In this document: positions 16,747 to 25,760 of the stretch, in pieces
Layout of the letters: each line of letters starts with the position of its first letter
Numbering within the stretch: position 1 is the first letter of the stretch
Source: Ignavibacteriota bacterium
GTDB lineage: Bacteria > Bacteroidota > Ignavibacteria > UBA10030 > SZUA-254
Length of the DNA stretch: 64,000 nt
Assembly: GCA_016212665.1 (NCBI GenBank)
Contig: JACREZ010000034.1
Location: 62,001 to 126,000 of the forward strand
Direction of reading: 5' to 3'
Notes under the pieces: generated by a model
Told to the model about the DNA's origin: nothing
What the model saw: the letters and a program-made list of their open reading frames with translations, nothing else
Database searches by the model: none
Position numbers and translations under genes: made by a program

Positions 16747-17124
16747 ATGACAGAAAATGAAATTGCCACAATTGTAGTTGATTGTGCTTTCAAAGTTCAT
16801 CAAGCACTTGGTCCTGGTTTGTTAGAATCAACATACGAAGCTTGTCTGACACACGAATTACATGAACGGGGAATTCAAGTTGAAGCGCAGAAAGCCCTTC
16901 CAGTAATTTATCGCGAAGTGAAGTTGGACTGTGGATACCGGTTAGACCTGTTAGTTGAAAACAAAGTCATTATCGAAATAAAATCTGTTGAATCACTGAA
17001 TGATGTCCATCTTGCTCAAATATTAACCTACCTGAAATTATCAGGATGTAAGTTAGGATTCCTCATTAATTTTAATGTCAAACTTATCAAACAGGGAATC
17101 AGAAGAATTGCAAATAATCTATAA
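16747..17124 (+). CDS. GxxExxY protein (PD-(D/E)XK-like fold)
   Basis: This 125-residue protein carries the eponymous motif in GPGLLESTYEACL (residues about 22-34), then GYRLDLLVENKVIIEIKS, the D...ExK arrangement of a PD-(D/E)XK nuclease-like core. Its function is not established; the family is widespread, patchy, and related to proteins found in rRNA intervening sequences. The gene fills a 452-base unit bounded by imperfect inverted repeats of about 34 bases, between pyrF and DUF2851. That fits insertion of a small selfish or mobile unit. Confidence 0.88.
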   Translation: MTENEIATIVVDCAFKVHQALGPGLLESTYEACLTHELHERGIQVEAQKALPVIYREVKLDCGYRLDLLVENKVIIEIKSVESLNDVHLAQILTYLKLSGCKLGFLINFNVKLIKQGIRRIANNL

Positions 17125-17158
17125 CTTTGTGTAGCTTTGCGCGCTTTGCGGTTTAACT
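17125..17158 (+). repeat. Right inverted repeat of the GxxExxY unit
   Basis: CTTTGTGTAGC through GCGGTTTAACT is the partner of 16707-16742. Read on the minus strand it gives AGTTAAACCGCAAAG followed by CGCGCAAAG, close to the left end AGTTCAACCGCTAAG then GGCGCAAA. Confidence 0.7.
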
Positions 17159-17162
17159 AAGT

Positions 17163-18710
17163 ATGTCAAAACGAACTCCATCCCACCACGTTCCCGAACG
17201 ATTCCTGAGACAACTCTGGAAGCATCAGGATTTTGCAACGGATATTCTCCGAACAACAGATAACCGTTCGATTGAAATTCTTTCAACAGGCATAGTTAAT
17301 TCTGACGGCGGTCCAGATTTTTCCGATGCACGGATTCGCATCGGTGGTATATTGTACCGGGGCGATGTCGAGTTGCATCAGAATCTTGAAGACTGGGAAA
17401 AACATTCTCACCAACACGACCCGAACTACAACAAAGTCATTCTTCATGTTGTCTTTCGGGGAAGCAAAACACTCGAGCCGACGAAAACGAAAAGCAACCG
17501 CGAGGTTCCTGTTCTGATTCTTGAACATTATCTCACTTCTTCGTTCCGTGAGTTGTGGGAAAAGATGATTCTCGATGAACGCTCGGAACGGCTGGCGACA
17601 ATCAAATGTTTTGAGAAGAATGATGATGTGGATTCTGCCCTCATTCAAAGATGGTTGAATAAACTTGCGGTCGAGCGCATCGAACTGAAGATGCGACGTT
17701 TTGAAGAACGACTCAAGGAATTGATTGACGAAACAAAACTTTCACTGAAAGAGCCGCCCCGTTTCGGGGAAATTCCGTTCGGCATTAACCCGGAAGATTT
17801 GCCGCCGCCTGTACAGGAATATTCGTCGCGGGATTTTACCAACTCGCACTTGTGGGAACAACTTCTCTACGAAGGATTCATGGAAGCGCTCGGCTACTCC
17901 AAGAATCAACAACCGTTTGTAAAACTTGCCCGAAACGTCCCGCTTCATTGGCTTGCCGATACAATAAGTTCCGCCCGTTCATCAAATCCGCAACTCGAAC
18001 TTGAAGCGCTCCTGTTTGGTGTTTCCGGTTTGCTTGCTTCTCCGAAACGAACGGACGACGAAGCGACCAAAGAGTATGTTTCGCTGCTGCAAACCTCGTG
18101 GAAGAAATCTCAAAAACTCTATCGCAATGAGTGCTGTGAAGAAACCGAATGGCAGTTCTTCCGGTTGCGACCGGATAACTTCCCGACAATACGGCTTGCC
18201 GGTGCGTCACGTCTTGTCTCTTCGTTGTTAAACAAACGACTTCTCAAATCACTCATTCAGATTTTGAAAAATCAGGAACTGAACAGCAAAGAAAAACACC
18301 GTCGCATGACAGAACTCTTTATGGTTGATGCCGATGGATTCTGGAAAACGCATTACCGGTTCGGGGAGAAAGCGAAAAAGGAACTGACAAAACTGATTGG
18401 TAACTCCCGCGCGGATGAAATTGTACAGAATGTTGTCGTGCCGGTTTGCTTTCTGTACGCACGTATTTTTAAAGATAAAGATGTCCGCCGCGCAACGTTA
18501 GATGTGTTCGAGCGTTGCCTCCCTGCAACAGAAAACTCCATTCTCAAAACAATAGACGAGCAACTGCTGAAGAGTCGAAAATTCGACTCGTCGAAAAAAT
18601 TCAAATTGAACTCGGCAAAGTTGCAACAAGGCGCGTTGCAGTTGTATAAGTTCTATTGTTCAGAGGAACAGTGCGGGGAGTGTGCGGTGGGGAAGGTGGT
18701 GTTTAAGTGA
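17163..18710 (+). CDS. DUF2851 family protein
   Basis: This 515-residue protein begins with VPERFLRQLWKHQDF and continues with GxxNxDGGPDFSDARI-type and GDVELH motifs, the recognised head of DUF2851. It ends with a Cys-rich tail (CSEEQCGECAVG). No signal peptide, so it is cytoplasmic. Function is not established; the GPDF...DVELH core has a nuclease-like look with acidic residues in the right spacing, but that is speculation. It starts 38 bases after the GxxExxY stop. Confidence 0.85.
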   Translation: MSKRTPSHHVPERFLRQLWKHQDFATDILRTTDNRSIEILSTGIVNSDGGPDFSDARIRIGGILYRGDVELHQNLEDWEKHSHQHDPNYNKVILHVVFRGSKTLEPTKTKSNREVPVLILEHYLTSSFRELWEKMILDERSERLATIKCFEKNDDVDSALIQRWLNKLAVERIELKMRRFEERLKELIDETKLSLKEPPRFGEIPFGINPEDLPPPVQEYSSRDFTNSHLWEQLLYEGFMEALGYSKNQQPFVKLARNVPLHWLADTISSARSSNPQLELEALLFGVSGLLASPKRTDDEATKEYVSLLQTSWKKSQKLYRNECCEETEWQFFRLRPDNFPTIRLAGASRLVSSLLNKRLLKSLIQILKNQELNSKEKHRRMTELFMVDADGFWKTHYRFGEKAKKELTKLIGNSRADEIVQNVVVPVCFLYARIFKDKDVRRATLDVFERCLPATENSILKTIDEQLLKSRKFDSSKKFKLNSAKLQQGALQLYKFYCSEEQCGECAVGKVVFK

Positions 18711-18748
18711 AATACTTTTCGACTTAAAATTAATTTTAAGGGAACAAA

Positions 18749-19423
18749 ATGAAAACTTCCATTCTGTTTTGTTTGACTGTGATGACATTCATTGGATGTA
18801 GTTCGCTACGCGAAGGAATTTACATCGGTCAACAATGGAGTATCATCGAGATTACTCCCGATGACACGTTAATCGCTCAAGATGTTCGCGTTGACGGAAA
18901 TTCAATCTCCGCAGTGTCAGGGGAAGACAGTGGATATATTTATCAAATCAAGGGACGCTACAAGTTGTCATCAGACAAATTATTTGTTGAAGTGGGTGAT
19001 TCCATCAAACTAATCGGAACCGTGGATGAACACAATATTATATTCGGAAAAGAATTGCCGGAAAATATATGGAATAGGTGGTATGGAGGAAACACGAGAA
19101 CAGATTATACAATGTATAAGTCTCGCTTTATAAGAAGTCATGTTGATATGATATTATGTAATTTGTATGCACTGGCATTGCGCGCGGTTTCGTATAAAAA
19201 TTTACAGCGGAACGAAAAATATAAAGATGGTACTTATGATGGTTTTGAAAAACAAAATCTTTATGAATTTAGTAACGACAGAACTATGACATTCTCGATA
19301 ACGACTTTAGGGACAAGTCTTAAACTTGAGGCGCATTCTTTGCTGAATAAGGGTGGAACAGTTAATCTAATTTTAGATGAATACGGTCGAATAACTGCCG
19401 GACCTAATGTCTCAGGATTTTAA
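18749..19423 (+). CDS. Lipoprotein of unknown function
   Basis: This 224-residue protein has a short lipoprotein signal with lipobox FIGC (Cys about residue 17). The N-terminal half (about 20-120) is beta-rich and resembles lipocalin-like small lipoproteins (YIGQQWSIIEITPDD). The C-terminal part (about 127-224) begins SHVDMILCNLYALALRAV and ends in a beta meander, a layout also seen in pilin-like proteins of this bacterial group; this is a weak resemblance. AAGGGAAC before the ATG is a plausible ribosome binding site. Confidence 0.7.
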   Translation: MKTSILFCLTVMTFIGCSSLREGIYIGQQWSIIEITPDDTLIAQDVRVDGNSISAVSGEDSGYIYQIKGRYKLSSDKLFVEVGDSIKLIGTVDEHNIIFGKELPENIWNRWYGGNTRTDYTMYKSRFIRSHVDMILCNLYALALRAVSYKNLQRNEKYKDGTYDGFEKQNLYEFSNDRTMTFSITTLGTSLKLEAHSLLNKGGTVNLILDEYGRITAGPNVSGF

Positions 19424-19573
19424 ATCAGAAAAACTAATAAGCATTGTTACAGAGTATCATCCCTAACACATAATAATAAAAACGATAGTGATTTTTCTAT
19501 ACATTTTTACAGAAGCAGATTGTATGTTGAAAAGTACAAATGGCTATGGCAACCATGAATCCGAAATCAAAGT

Positions 19574-20254
19574 ATGATTCCTCTCCGAGATACTAACCCT
19601 TCACGAACGACTCCGTTCATTACGTACATCATCATTGGATTAAATGTTGTGGTGTTTGGCTTCGAGTTTTTGCTCGGTGAACATCAAGCCGAGTTGTTTT
19701 ATTACTTCGGCGTGATTCCCGCGCGGCTCACCGCTTCTGCCGATTATGAATTCTCCGGCATCTTTTCGTCGTTCACAATTTTTACTTCAATGTTTCTTCA
19801 TGGCGGCATTATGCACCTCATCGGGAATATATTGTTCCTCTATGTGTTCGGTGATAATGTAGAAGACCGACTCGGACATTTCAAGTACATCGTTTTTTAT
19901 CTTCTTGCGGGAGTAGCCGCGGCATTGACACAGGTCTTCATCGCACCGGAATCGGAAGTGCCGATGATTGGCGCAAGCGGCGCTATTGCAGGAGTGTTAG
20001 GTGCATATGTGTTCTTGTTCCCGCGTGCGCGTGTTTCGACCCTCATTCCGCTTTTTATTTTCTTTCAAGTGGTAGAGTTGCCTGCATTTCTTTTTCTCGG
20101 TTTGTGGTTCCTCATGCAGATGTTTAGCGGCGTGATGTCGCTTGGTATTGGCGGCGATGCTGGTGGCGTTGCATGGTGGGCACACATCGGTGGGTTTGCC
20201 GCAGGCGCCGCACTGTTGCCGATCTTGAAAAAACGTGAGTATGTGGCTGAGTAA
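19574..20254 (+). CDS. Rhomboid family intramembrane serine protease
   Basis: This 226-residue protein has six or so membrane segments. MIPLRDTNPSR is the usual head of bacterial rhomboids. HGGIMHLIGNILFLYVFG is the conserved His/Asn region that lines the active site. GASGAIAG carries the nucleophile S135, and the catalytic His is H204 in WWAHIGGFAAG. Rhomboids cut transmembrane helices; the substrate is unknown. The stop codon runs into a heptanucleotide array that leads to the next gene. Confidence 0.93.
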   Translation: MIPLRDTNPSRTTPFITYIIIGLNVVVFGFEFLLGEHQAELFYYFGVIPARLTASADYEFSGIFSSFTIFTSMFLHGGIMHLIGNILFLYVFGDNVEDRLGHFKYIVFYLLAGVAAALTQVFIAPESEVPMIGASGAIAGVLGAYVFLFPRARVSTLIPLFIFFQVVELPAFLFLGLWFLMQMFSGVMSLGIGGDAGGVAWWAHIGGFAAGAALLPILKKREYVAE

Positions 20255-20369
20255 TCAGTATTCAGTACTCAGTAATGAATCTTAGAGATAACTCATATCG
20301 TGTTTCTCACATCCCGTATCAATCAATTAATTCGCAATTGACAATCCGAAATCCGAAATCAAATCTCGA
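20250..20369 (+). repeat. Heptanucleotide array spanning the start of the Fe-S oxidoreductase gene
   Basis: TAATCAG, TATTCAG, TACTCAG and TAATGAA follow the rhomboid stop codon, and later CAATTGA, CAATCCG, AAATCCG and AAATCAA lie inside the first codons of the next gene. The annotated ATG at 20275 is part of a repeat unit. Confidence 0.6.
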
Positions 20370-21633
20370 CGACATCCTTCATAAGTGCCTGCATTGTGGT
20401 TTGTGCCTGCCCGTTTGTCCGACGTACAACCTCACGTTCAATGAAGTGTCTTCGCCGCGCGGTCGCATCCGGTTGATGAAGGAAGTGTTTGAGGATAAAC
20501 TCGAAGTTAGCGCGAAGTTTGTTGACGAAATGTATTTCTGTTTGGACTGCCAGGCATGTCAGACAATCTGCCCTGCGGGAGTGAAATACGGAGAACTTGT
20601 CGAAGATGCGCGGAATGTAATTTCTGAACAAGGGAGAGAGACTTATTTTCTCCATTGGTTTAAATCTGTTTTTCTTGGGATTCTTTCTTCAAAACGATTG
20701 ACAAAACTTTGGGCGAGAATGTTGTGGATGTACCAACGTTCGGGTTTGCAGGAAGCAATTCAACAATCGGAAATTCTCAAATTGTTTTCTCCTTTGTTGC
20801 ATGAAAAGCAATCCCTTCTTCCAAATGTTTCAGATTCTTTTTTTGATGAATCATTTCCCGAAATCATCAAACCGGAGGGAGATGTACGCGGACGGGTTGC
20901 GTTTCTTTCCGGTTGCATCATGAACGTTGCGTTTGCAGAGATTCACCGTGATGCAATCGAAGTTCTGTTGAAAAACGGATTTGAAGTCGTCATTCCGAAA
21001 GCACAAGTCTGTTGTGGCTCTCTGCATGGACACAATGGTGAAATCAAACAGGCGAAAGAACTTGCCCGAAAAAATATTGCCACATTCAATCAATTCGAGT
21101 TTGATGCATTGATTATTGACGCGGCAGGTTGTGGTGCGTTCATGAAGGAATATGGAAAATTGTTTGCCGATGTTAGTGAGATGGCGGAACAAGCAGAGCA
21201 ACTATCAAGCAAAACAAAAGACATTACGGAGTTTCTTGCCGGGATCGAACTTCTACCTCCGACAGTCTCAATATACAAGCGTGTTACCTACCATGAAGCA
21301 TGTCACCTTGTCCACACACAGAAAATCAGTCAGCAACCGAGACAACTGTTGAAGCAAATTCCGGGAATTGAATTTGTGGAATTACCGGAAGCGACATGGT
21401 GTTGCGGAAGCGCAGGCATTTACAATGTTCTCCGCTTCGAAGACTCAATGAAGATGATTGAACGGAAGATGAAGAATCTTGAATCAACACAGGCAGAGAT
21501 TATTGTGACAGCAAATCCCGGGTGCCATCTCCAACTTCAATACGGAATGAAAAAAAACTGGCTGAACGTTGAAGTTGTTCATCCCGTTACGTTATTGAAC
21601 AGGAGCTATTTCAAGAAAGAGTCTGTCCATTGA
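20275..21633 (+). CDS. (Fe-S)-binding oxidoreductase subunit, GlcF-like
   Basis: This 452-residue protein has two 4Fe-4S motifs, CLHCGLCLPVCP (about residues 38-49) and CLDCQACQTICP (about 91-102). Two CCG domains follow, with CCGSLHGHNGE and CCGSAGIY. This is the architecture of the glycolate oxidase iron-sulfur subunit and related lactate/glycolate dehydrogenase subunits that pass electrons from a flavin subunit to quinone. No GlcD/GlcE partner is adjacent, so the substrate is open. The first 30 residues or so come from heptanucleotide repeats and are probably not functional; the true start could be downstream, for example a TTG near 20338. Confidence 0.85.
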   Translation: MNLRDNSYRVSHIPYQSINSQLTIRNPKSNLDDILHKCLHCGLCLPVCPTYNLTFNEVSSPRGRIRLMKEVFEDKLEVSAKFVDEMYFCLDCQACQTICPAGVKYGELVEDARNVISEQGRETYFLHWFKSVFLGILSSKRLTKLWARMLWMYQRSGLQEAIQQSEILKLFSPLLHEKQSLLPNVSDSFFDESFPEIIKPEGDVRGRVAFLSGCIMNVAFAEIHRDAIEVLLKNGFEVVIPKAQVCCGSLHGHNGEIKQAKELARKNIATFNQFEFDALIIDAAGCGAFMKEYGKLFADVSEMAEQAEQLSSKTKDITEFLAGIELLPPTVSIYKRVTYHEACHLVHTQKISQQPRQLLKQIPGIEFVELPEATWCCGSAGIYNVLRFEDSMKMIERKMKNLESTQAEIIVTANPGCHLQLQYGMKKNWLNVEVVHPVTLLNRSYFKKESVH

Positions 21634-21692
21634 ATCGCGGGTGAAAAAAATTACAGAATTTGATTCTCTGTGCGAAGTCTCCTATATTCAGC

Positions 21693-23657
21693 ATGAATTT
21701 TATCAAAGGAATAAAGTTGAAAAAACTCCTCTCTCTCAGTATTGTATCCCTCTTTTGTTTAACCATTGCTTTCAGTCAATCGAAGGATATTCTCCCCGGA
21801 GATAATCTCACCATTGACGGTATTCCGGCAATTCCTTCTTCCATTGCAGAAGAAGTCAGCCGTTATACGGAGTTTCGCTCGGCATCGTTTTCAAGTTGGC
21901 ATCCGACAAAACACGAGATGCTTATCAGTACACGCTTCGGAGATGTTCCGCAGGTTCATTACGTGAAGTTCCCCGGCGGCGCACGAACACAGATGACGTT
22001 CTTTCCTGAACGTATCGGCGGCGCGTCGTTCAATCCGAAAAATGAGAATTACTTCATCTTCAGTAAAGATGTTGGCGGCGGAGAATGGTTTCAGATTTTC
22101 CGGTTTGATATTTCATCGGGCAACGTCACCATGCTCACCGACGGAAAATCCCGCAACCTTATCGGTTCTTGGTCACGTGATGGAAAGTGGCTTGCATATT
22201 CTTCAACACGAAGAAACAACAAAGATCTCGATGTGTACGTCATCAATCCGTTAGAACCTTCGAGCGATAAAATGCTTTGCCAGTTGGAAGGAGGCGGATG
22301 GAGCGTAGGCGACTGGTCTCCTGATGGAAAATGGATGTTGTTGCAGGAAGGAATTTCTGTGAACGAATCGTATCTCTATTTAGTAGATGTTGCAACAGGG
22401 GAAAAATCATTGCTCACGTCGAAAGATGGAAAAGAACAAGTCGCGTATGGCGGAGGACAATTCACCAATGATGGAAAAGGATTTTATGTGACGAGCGATT
22501 TGAATTCTGAGTTCAGACGACTTGTCTATTTTGATATTGCTTTGAAGAAGCAAACTCCCATCGTCGAAAACCTCAATTGGGATGTTGACGGTTTTTCACT
22601 TTCGGATGACGGAAAAAGAATAGCATACATTTCCAATGAAGACGGAATCAGCGTCTTGCATGTTCTTGATGTAGCAACAAAAAAAGAATTACCGTTGCCG
22701 AAACTTCCAGTCGGACTCGTCGGTGGCATCGGTTGGCACAGCGATAACACAACGCTCGCTCTCAATATCAACTCTGCCCGTTCTACCAACGATGTCTATT
22801 CACTCGATGTAACAACAGGAAAACTCGAACGGTGGACGGAAAGCGAAACAGGCGGATTGAATGTCAGTAATTTTCCCGAACCCGAACTTATCAAATGGAA
22901 ATCATTCGATGGAAAAATGATTTCCGGTTTTCTGTACAAACCGCCTGCAAAATTTTCGGGGAAATATCCGGTGATTGTCAATATTCATGGCGGACCGGAG
23001 GGACAATCCCGTCCCGGTTTTCTCGGGCGCAATAATTACTTCCTAAACGAAATGGGAGTGGCAATGATTTTCCCGAACATCCGCGGCTCGACAGGATATG
23101 GAAAAACGTTCGTCAAACTCGACAACGGTTTCAAGCGGGAAGATTCGTATAAAGACCTCGAAGCATTGCTTGATTGGATTAAACAACAACTGGAACTCGA
23201 CGGTGACCGCATCATGATAACAGGCGGAAGTTACGGCGGGCACATGACGCTTGCTGTTTCCACATTTTATTCTGACAAAATCCGTTGCTCAATTGATATT
23301 GTCGGCATGTCGAATCTTGTCACGTTTCTCGAGCGAACGGAAGCGTACCGCCGCGACCTTCGCCGTGTCGAATACGGAGATGAACGTGATGAGAAGATGC
23401 GCGAGTATCTCAACAAGATTGCACCTCTGAACAATGTCGAGAACATCAAGAAGCCGATGTTCGTCATTCAGGGGAAGAACGACCCGCGCGTTCCTTACAC
23501 CGAAGCAGACCAAATCGTAGCGTCATTAAAAAAGAGTAACACGCCTGTGTGGTATCTCATGGCAAACGATGAAGGACACGGGTTTGCGAAGAAGAAAAAT
23601 CAGGATTTTCAATTTTACTCCACGGTGTTGTTCATGAGAGAGTTTCTTTTAAAATGA
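21693..23657 (+). CDS. Second secreted S9 family serine peptidase
   Basis: This 654-residue protein starts at ATG 21693, which gives a signal peptide ending TIAFSQ; an in-frame TTG at 21660 would add 11 unlikely residues. Beta-propeller repeats (WSRDGKWLAYSS, WSPDGKWMLLQ) lead to a hydrolase domain with nucleophile S513 in GGSYGGHM, D597 in GKNDPRVP and H629 in DEGHGF. It is paralogous to the peptidase at 13233 but clearly distinct (for example GGSYGGH versus GASFGGY). Probably a periplasmic or secreted oligopeptidase. Confidence 0.92.
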   Translation: MNFIKGIKLKKLLSLSIVSLFCLTIAFSQSKDILPGDNLTIDGIPAIPSSIAEEVSRYTEFRSASFSSWHPTKHEMLISTRFGDVPQVHYVKFPGGARTQMTFFPERIGGASFNPKNENYFIFSKDVGGGEWFQIFRFDISSGNVTMLTDGKSRNLIGSWSRDGKWLAYSSTRRNNKDLDVYVINPLEPSSDKMLCQLEGGGWSVGDWSPDGKWMLLQEGISVNESYLYLVDVATGEKSLLTSKDGKEQVAYGGGQFTNDGKGFYVTSDLNSEFRRLVYFDIALKKQTPIVENLNWDVDGFSLSDDGKRIAYISNEDGISVLHVLDVATKKELPLPKLPVGLVGGIGWHSDNTTLALNINSARSTNDVYSLDVTTGKLERWTESETGGLNVSNFPEPELIKWKSFDGKMISGFLYKPPAKFSGKYPVIVNIHGGPEGQSRPGFLGRNNYFLNEMGVAMIFPNIRGSTGYGKTFVKLDNGFKREDSYKDLEALLDWIKQQLELDGDRIMITGGSYGGHMTLAVSTFYSDKIRCSIDIVGMSNLVTFLERTEAYRRDLRRVEYGDERDEKMREYLNKIAPLNNVENIKKPMFVIQGKNDPRVPYTEADQIVASLKKSNTPVWYLMANDEGHGFAKKKNQDFQFYSTVLFMREFLLK

Positions 23658-23696
23658 CGAATGAATCATTGACTCAATCGTCAATCGAAAATTTAT
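23655..23696 (+). repeat. Short heptanucleotide array before nrfH
   Basis: GACTCAA, TCGTCAA and TCGAAAA lie directly ahead of the nrfH start, following ACGAATGAATC after the peptidase stop. Short and partly degraded member of the dispersed family. Confidence 0.45.
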
Positions 23697-24159
23697 GAAA
23701 AAATATCTCCTTATCGAATCAACCATTACGATTGTGCTGAGCATGTTGTTTGGCTTGGCGGTCGGCGTCGGTTCGTACACGTTTATCTACGCCAAAGGCG
23801 GCTCGTACATGACGAACGACCCTGCCGCCTGCGCAAACTGCCACATCATGAACGACCAATATTCCTCATGGTTGAAGTCGAGTCACCGTTCTGTTGCCGT
23901 TTGTAATGATTGCCATACGCCGCCCGGGTTCGTTTCAAAATACATGACGAAAGCATCGAACGGATTTTGGCATTCGTTCGCGTTTACTTCGGGCGATTTC
24001 CACGAGCCGATTCAAATCAAACCACATAATAAAGAAGTTACCGAACAGGCGTGCCGAAAATGCCACGAACCGATTGTCGAAGCAATCGAAGGACCGCATG
24101 GAGAAGGAGAACAACTCGCGTGTCTTCAATGCCATTCATCGGTTGGACATCTGCATTAG
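23695..24159 (+). CDS. nrfH: Cytochrome c nitrite reductase small subunit (membrane quinol dehydrogenase)
   Basis: This 154-residue protein has one N-terminal membrane helix (residues about 8-32) and four CxxCH heme motifs: CANCH, CNDCH, CRKCH and CLQCH. This is the NapC/NirT-type tetraheme NrfH that oxidises menaquinol and feeds electrons to NrfA. The KGGSYMTNDPAACANC stretch is typical of the first heme region. nrfA follows 153 bases downstream, with a repeat array in between. Together they carry out nitrite ammonification. Confidence 0.95.
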   Translation: MKKYLLIESTITIVLSMLFGLAVGVGSYTFIYAKGGSYMTNDPAACANCHIMNDQYSSWLKSSHRSVAVCNDCHTPPGFVSKYMTKASNGFWHSFAFTSGDFHEPIQIKPHNKEVTEQACRKCHEPIVEAIEGPHGEGEQLACLQCHSSVGHLH

Positions 24160-24312
24160 TCAATTGTTCATAGTCATTAGTCATTGGTCATTTGGCAATA
24201 ATCAATAAATGGAATCTGAAACTTTAATTCTAAATCCTGAATCTTGAATCTTTCAACCCGAAAAATTATACCCAAAACACAAAATCTGTAACCCGTAACC
24301 AGTAGTAAATTT
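24160..24312 (+). repeat. Heptanucleotide array between nrfH and nrfA
   Basis: TAGTCAT, TAGTCAT, TGGTCAT, then AATCCTG, AATCTTG, AATCTTT, CAACCCG and finally GTAACCC, GTAACCA fill nearly the whole 153-base gap. It is the longest array in the window and sits inside what should be one operon. Confidence 0.7.
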
Positions 24313-25701
24313 ATGAATCAACAAAAAGAAAACAGACACTCTTTTCGTTTCTACATTTTTGTGACCGCGTTAATCGCCGGAGCCGCGTTCGGTTCTGCCG
24401 CGCTTCTTGTGAACATCATGGAACATAAACAGGAGGCGAAAAATCCGTTCTTTCGTGTCGTCGAGTTGACTGACACGACGGAAGACCCGGTTATGTGGGG
24501 AAAGAATTTCCCGATGCAATATGATGAGTACATGCGGACCGTGGATCAGGTTCGAACACGATTCGGCGGAAGCGAAGCGGTACCGAGAACACCGACACAA
24601 GCCGACCCGCGTTCCGTTGTTGCGCAGTCACGCATCGAAGAAGACCCGCGTTTGAAGACTATGTGGTCGGGCTACGCGTTTGCTGTGGATTTCAGAGAAG
24701 AACGCGGGCACGCATACATGCTTGATGACCAAACATTTACTGAGCGGGTGAATGTTGTGAAGCAACCGGGGACGTGCTTACATTGTCACGGTTCTGTTTA
24801 TGTTCCATACATGAAGGCGGGCAATGGTGATTTGATTGCCGGCTTTGAAAAGATGAATCAGATGCCGTACAAAGAAGCACGCACTCATATCGAACATCCG
24901 ATTGCGTGCATTGATTGCCACGATTCACAGACGATGCAATTGCGCGTCACTCGTCCCGGATTCATCGAAGGAATGCGCGTGCTGAAATCATCGCAGGGAA
25001 TTGCCGACTATGACGTGAACAAAATGGCAACGAGGCAGGAGATGCGTTCGTATGTCTGCGGACAATGCCACGTCGAATATTATTTCAAAGGACCGGAAAA
25101 GCGGCTCACGTATCCATGGCACAAAGGATTACAGGTGGATAGTATTCTGGCTTACTACGATGAAGTTGAGTTTAAAGATTGGACACACAAAGAAACCGGT
25201 GCACTGGCACTGAAAGCACAACATCCCGAATTTGAACTGTGGAATCAGGGAATTCACGCGCGTTCAGGGGTAGCGTGCGCGGATTGTCACATGCCGTATC
25301 AACGAGTTGGTGCGTTGAAGATTTCTGACCATCACGTCAACAGCCCGCTATTGAAAATCAATCGTTCTTGTCAGACGTGTCATAAGTGGTCGGAAGATGA
25401 ATTGAAAGCGCGGGTAGAGACAATTCAGGAGCGAACATTCCGCATGAGAAATCTCGCGATGGATGCTCTCATGGAATTGATTGATGATTTGAAAACGGTA
25501 AGAACTGCGGACTCGACCCTTCCATCTGTCAAAACAGCACAACAGTTTCAACGCAAGGCACAATTCTACTTGGATTTTGTCGAAGCGGAGAACTCAACCG
25601 GTTTCCACGCTCCGCAGGAAGCGGAACGAATTCTCGGAGAGTCAATCAACTTCTCTCGCAAAGGGCAGGTGGCATTGAGGAATTTAGTTGTGAAGAAATG
25701 A
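24313..25701 (+). CDS. nrfA: Ammonia-forming cytochrome c nitrite reductase catalytic subunit
   Basis: This 462-residue pentaheme enzyme reduces nitrite to ammonium with six electrons. Heme motifs in order are CLHCH (about 154), CIDCH (about 198), CGQCH (about 249), CADCH (about 322) and CQTCH (about 354). CGQCHVEYYFKGP is the diagnostic NrfA stretch with the active-site Tyr/Lys region, and QHPEFELWNQGIHA supplies the catalytic His. The first heme has His, not the Lys of the E. coli CxxCK site, so this is the CxxCH type. The N-terminal hydrophobic segment (about 12-34) may be an uncleaved anchor. It pairs with nrfH upstream. Confidence 0.94.
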   Translation: MNQQKENRHSFRFYIFVTALIAGAAFGSAALLVNIMEHKQEAKNPFFRVVELTDTTEDPVMWGKNFPMQYDEYMRTVDQVRTRFGGSEAVPRTPTQADPRSVVAQSRIEEDPRLKTMWSGYAFAVDFREERGHAYMLDDQTFTERVNVVKQPGTCLHCHGSVYVPYMKAGNGDLIAGFEKMNQMPYKEARTHIEHPIACIDCHDSQTMQLRVTRPGFIEGMRVLKSSQGIADYDVNKMATRQEMRSYVCGQCHVEYYFKGPEKRLTYPWHKGLQVDSILAYYDEVEFKDWTHKETGALALKAQHPEFELWNQGIHARSGVACADCHMPYQRVGALKISDHHVNSPLLKINRSCQTCHKWSEDELKARVETIQERTFRMRNLAMDALMELIDDLKTVRTADSTLPSVKTAQQFQRKAQFYLDFVEAENSTGFHAPQEAERILGESINFSRKGQVALRNLVVKK

Positions 25702-25760
25702 TTCGGAAGAACCTGTGGCGTCGGGAAATCTCGCTCGTGTCGGAATGTTTTTTTATTCCA

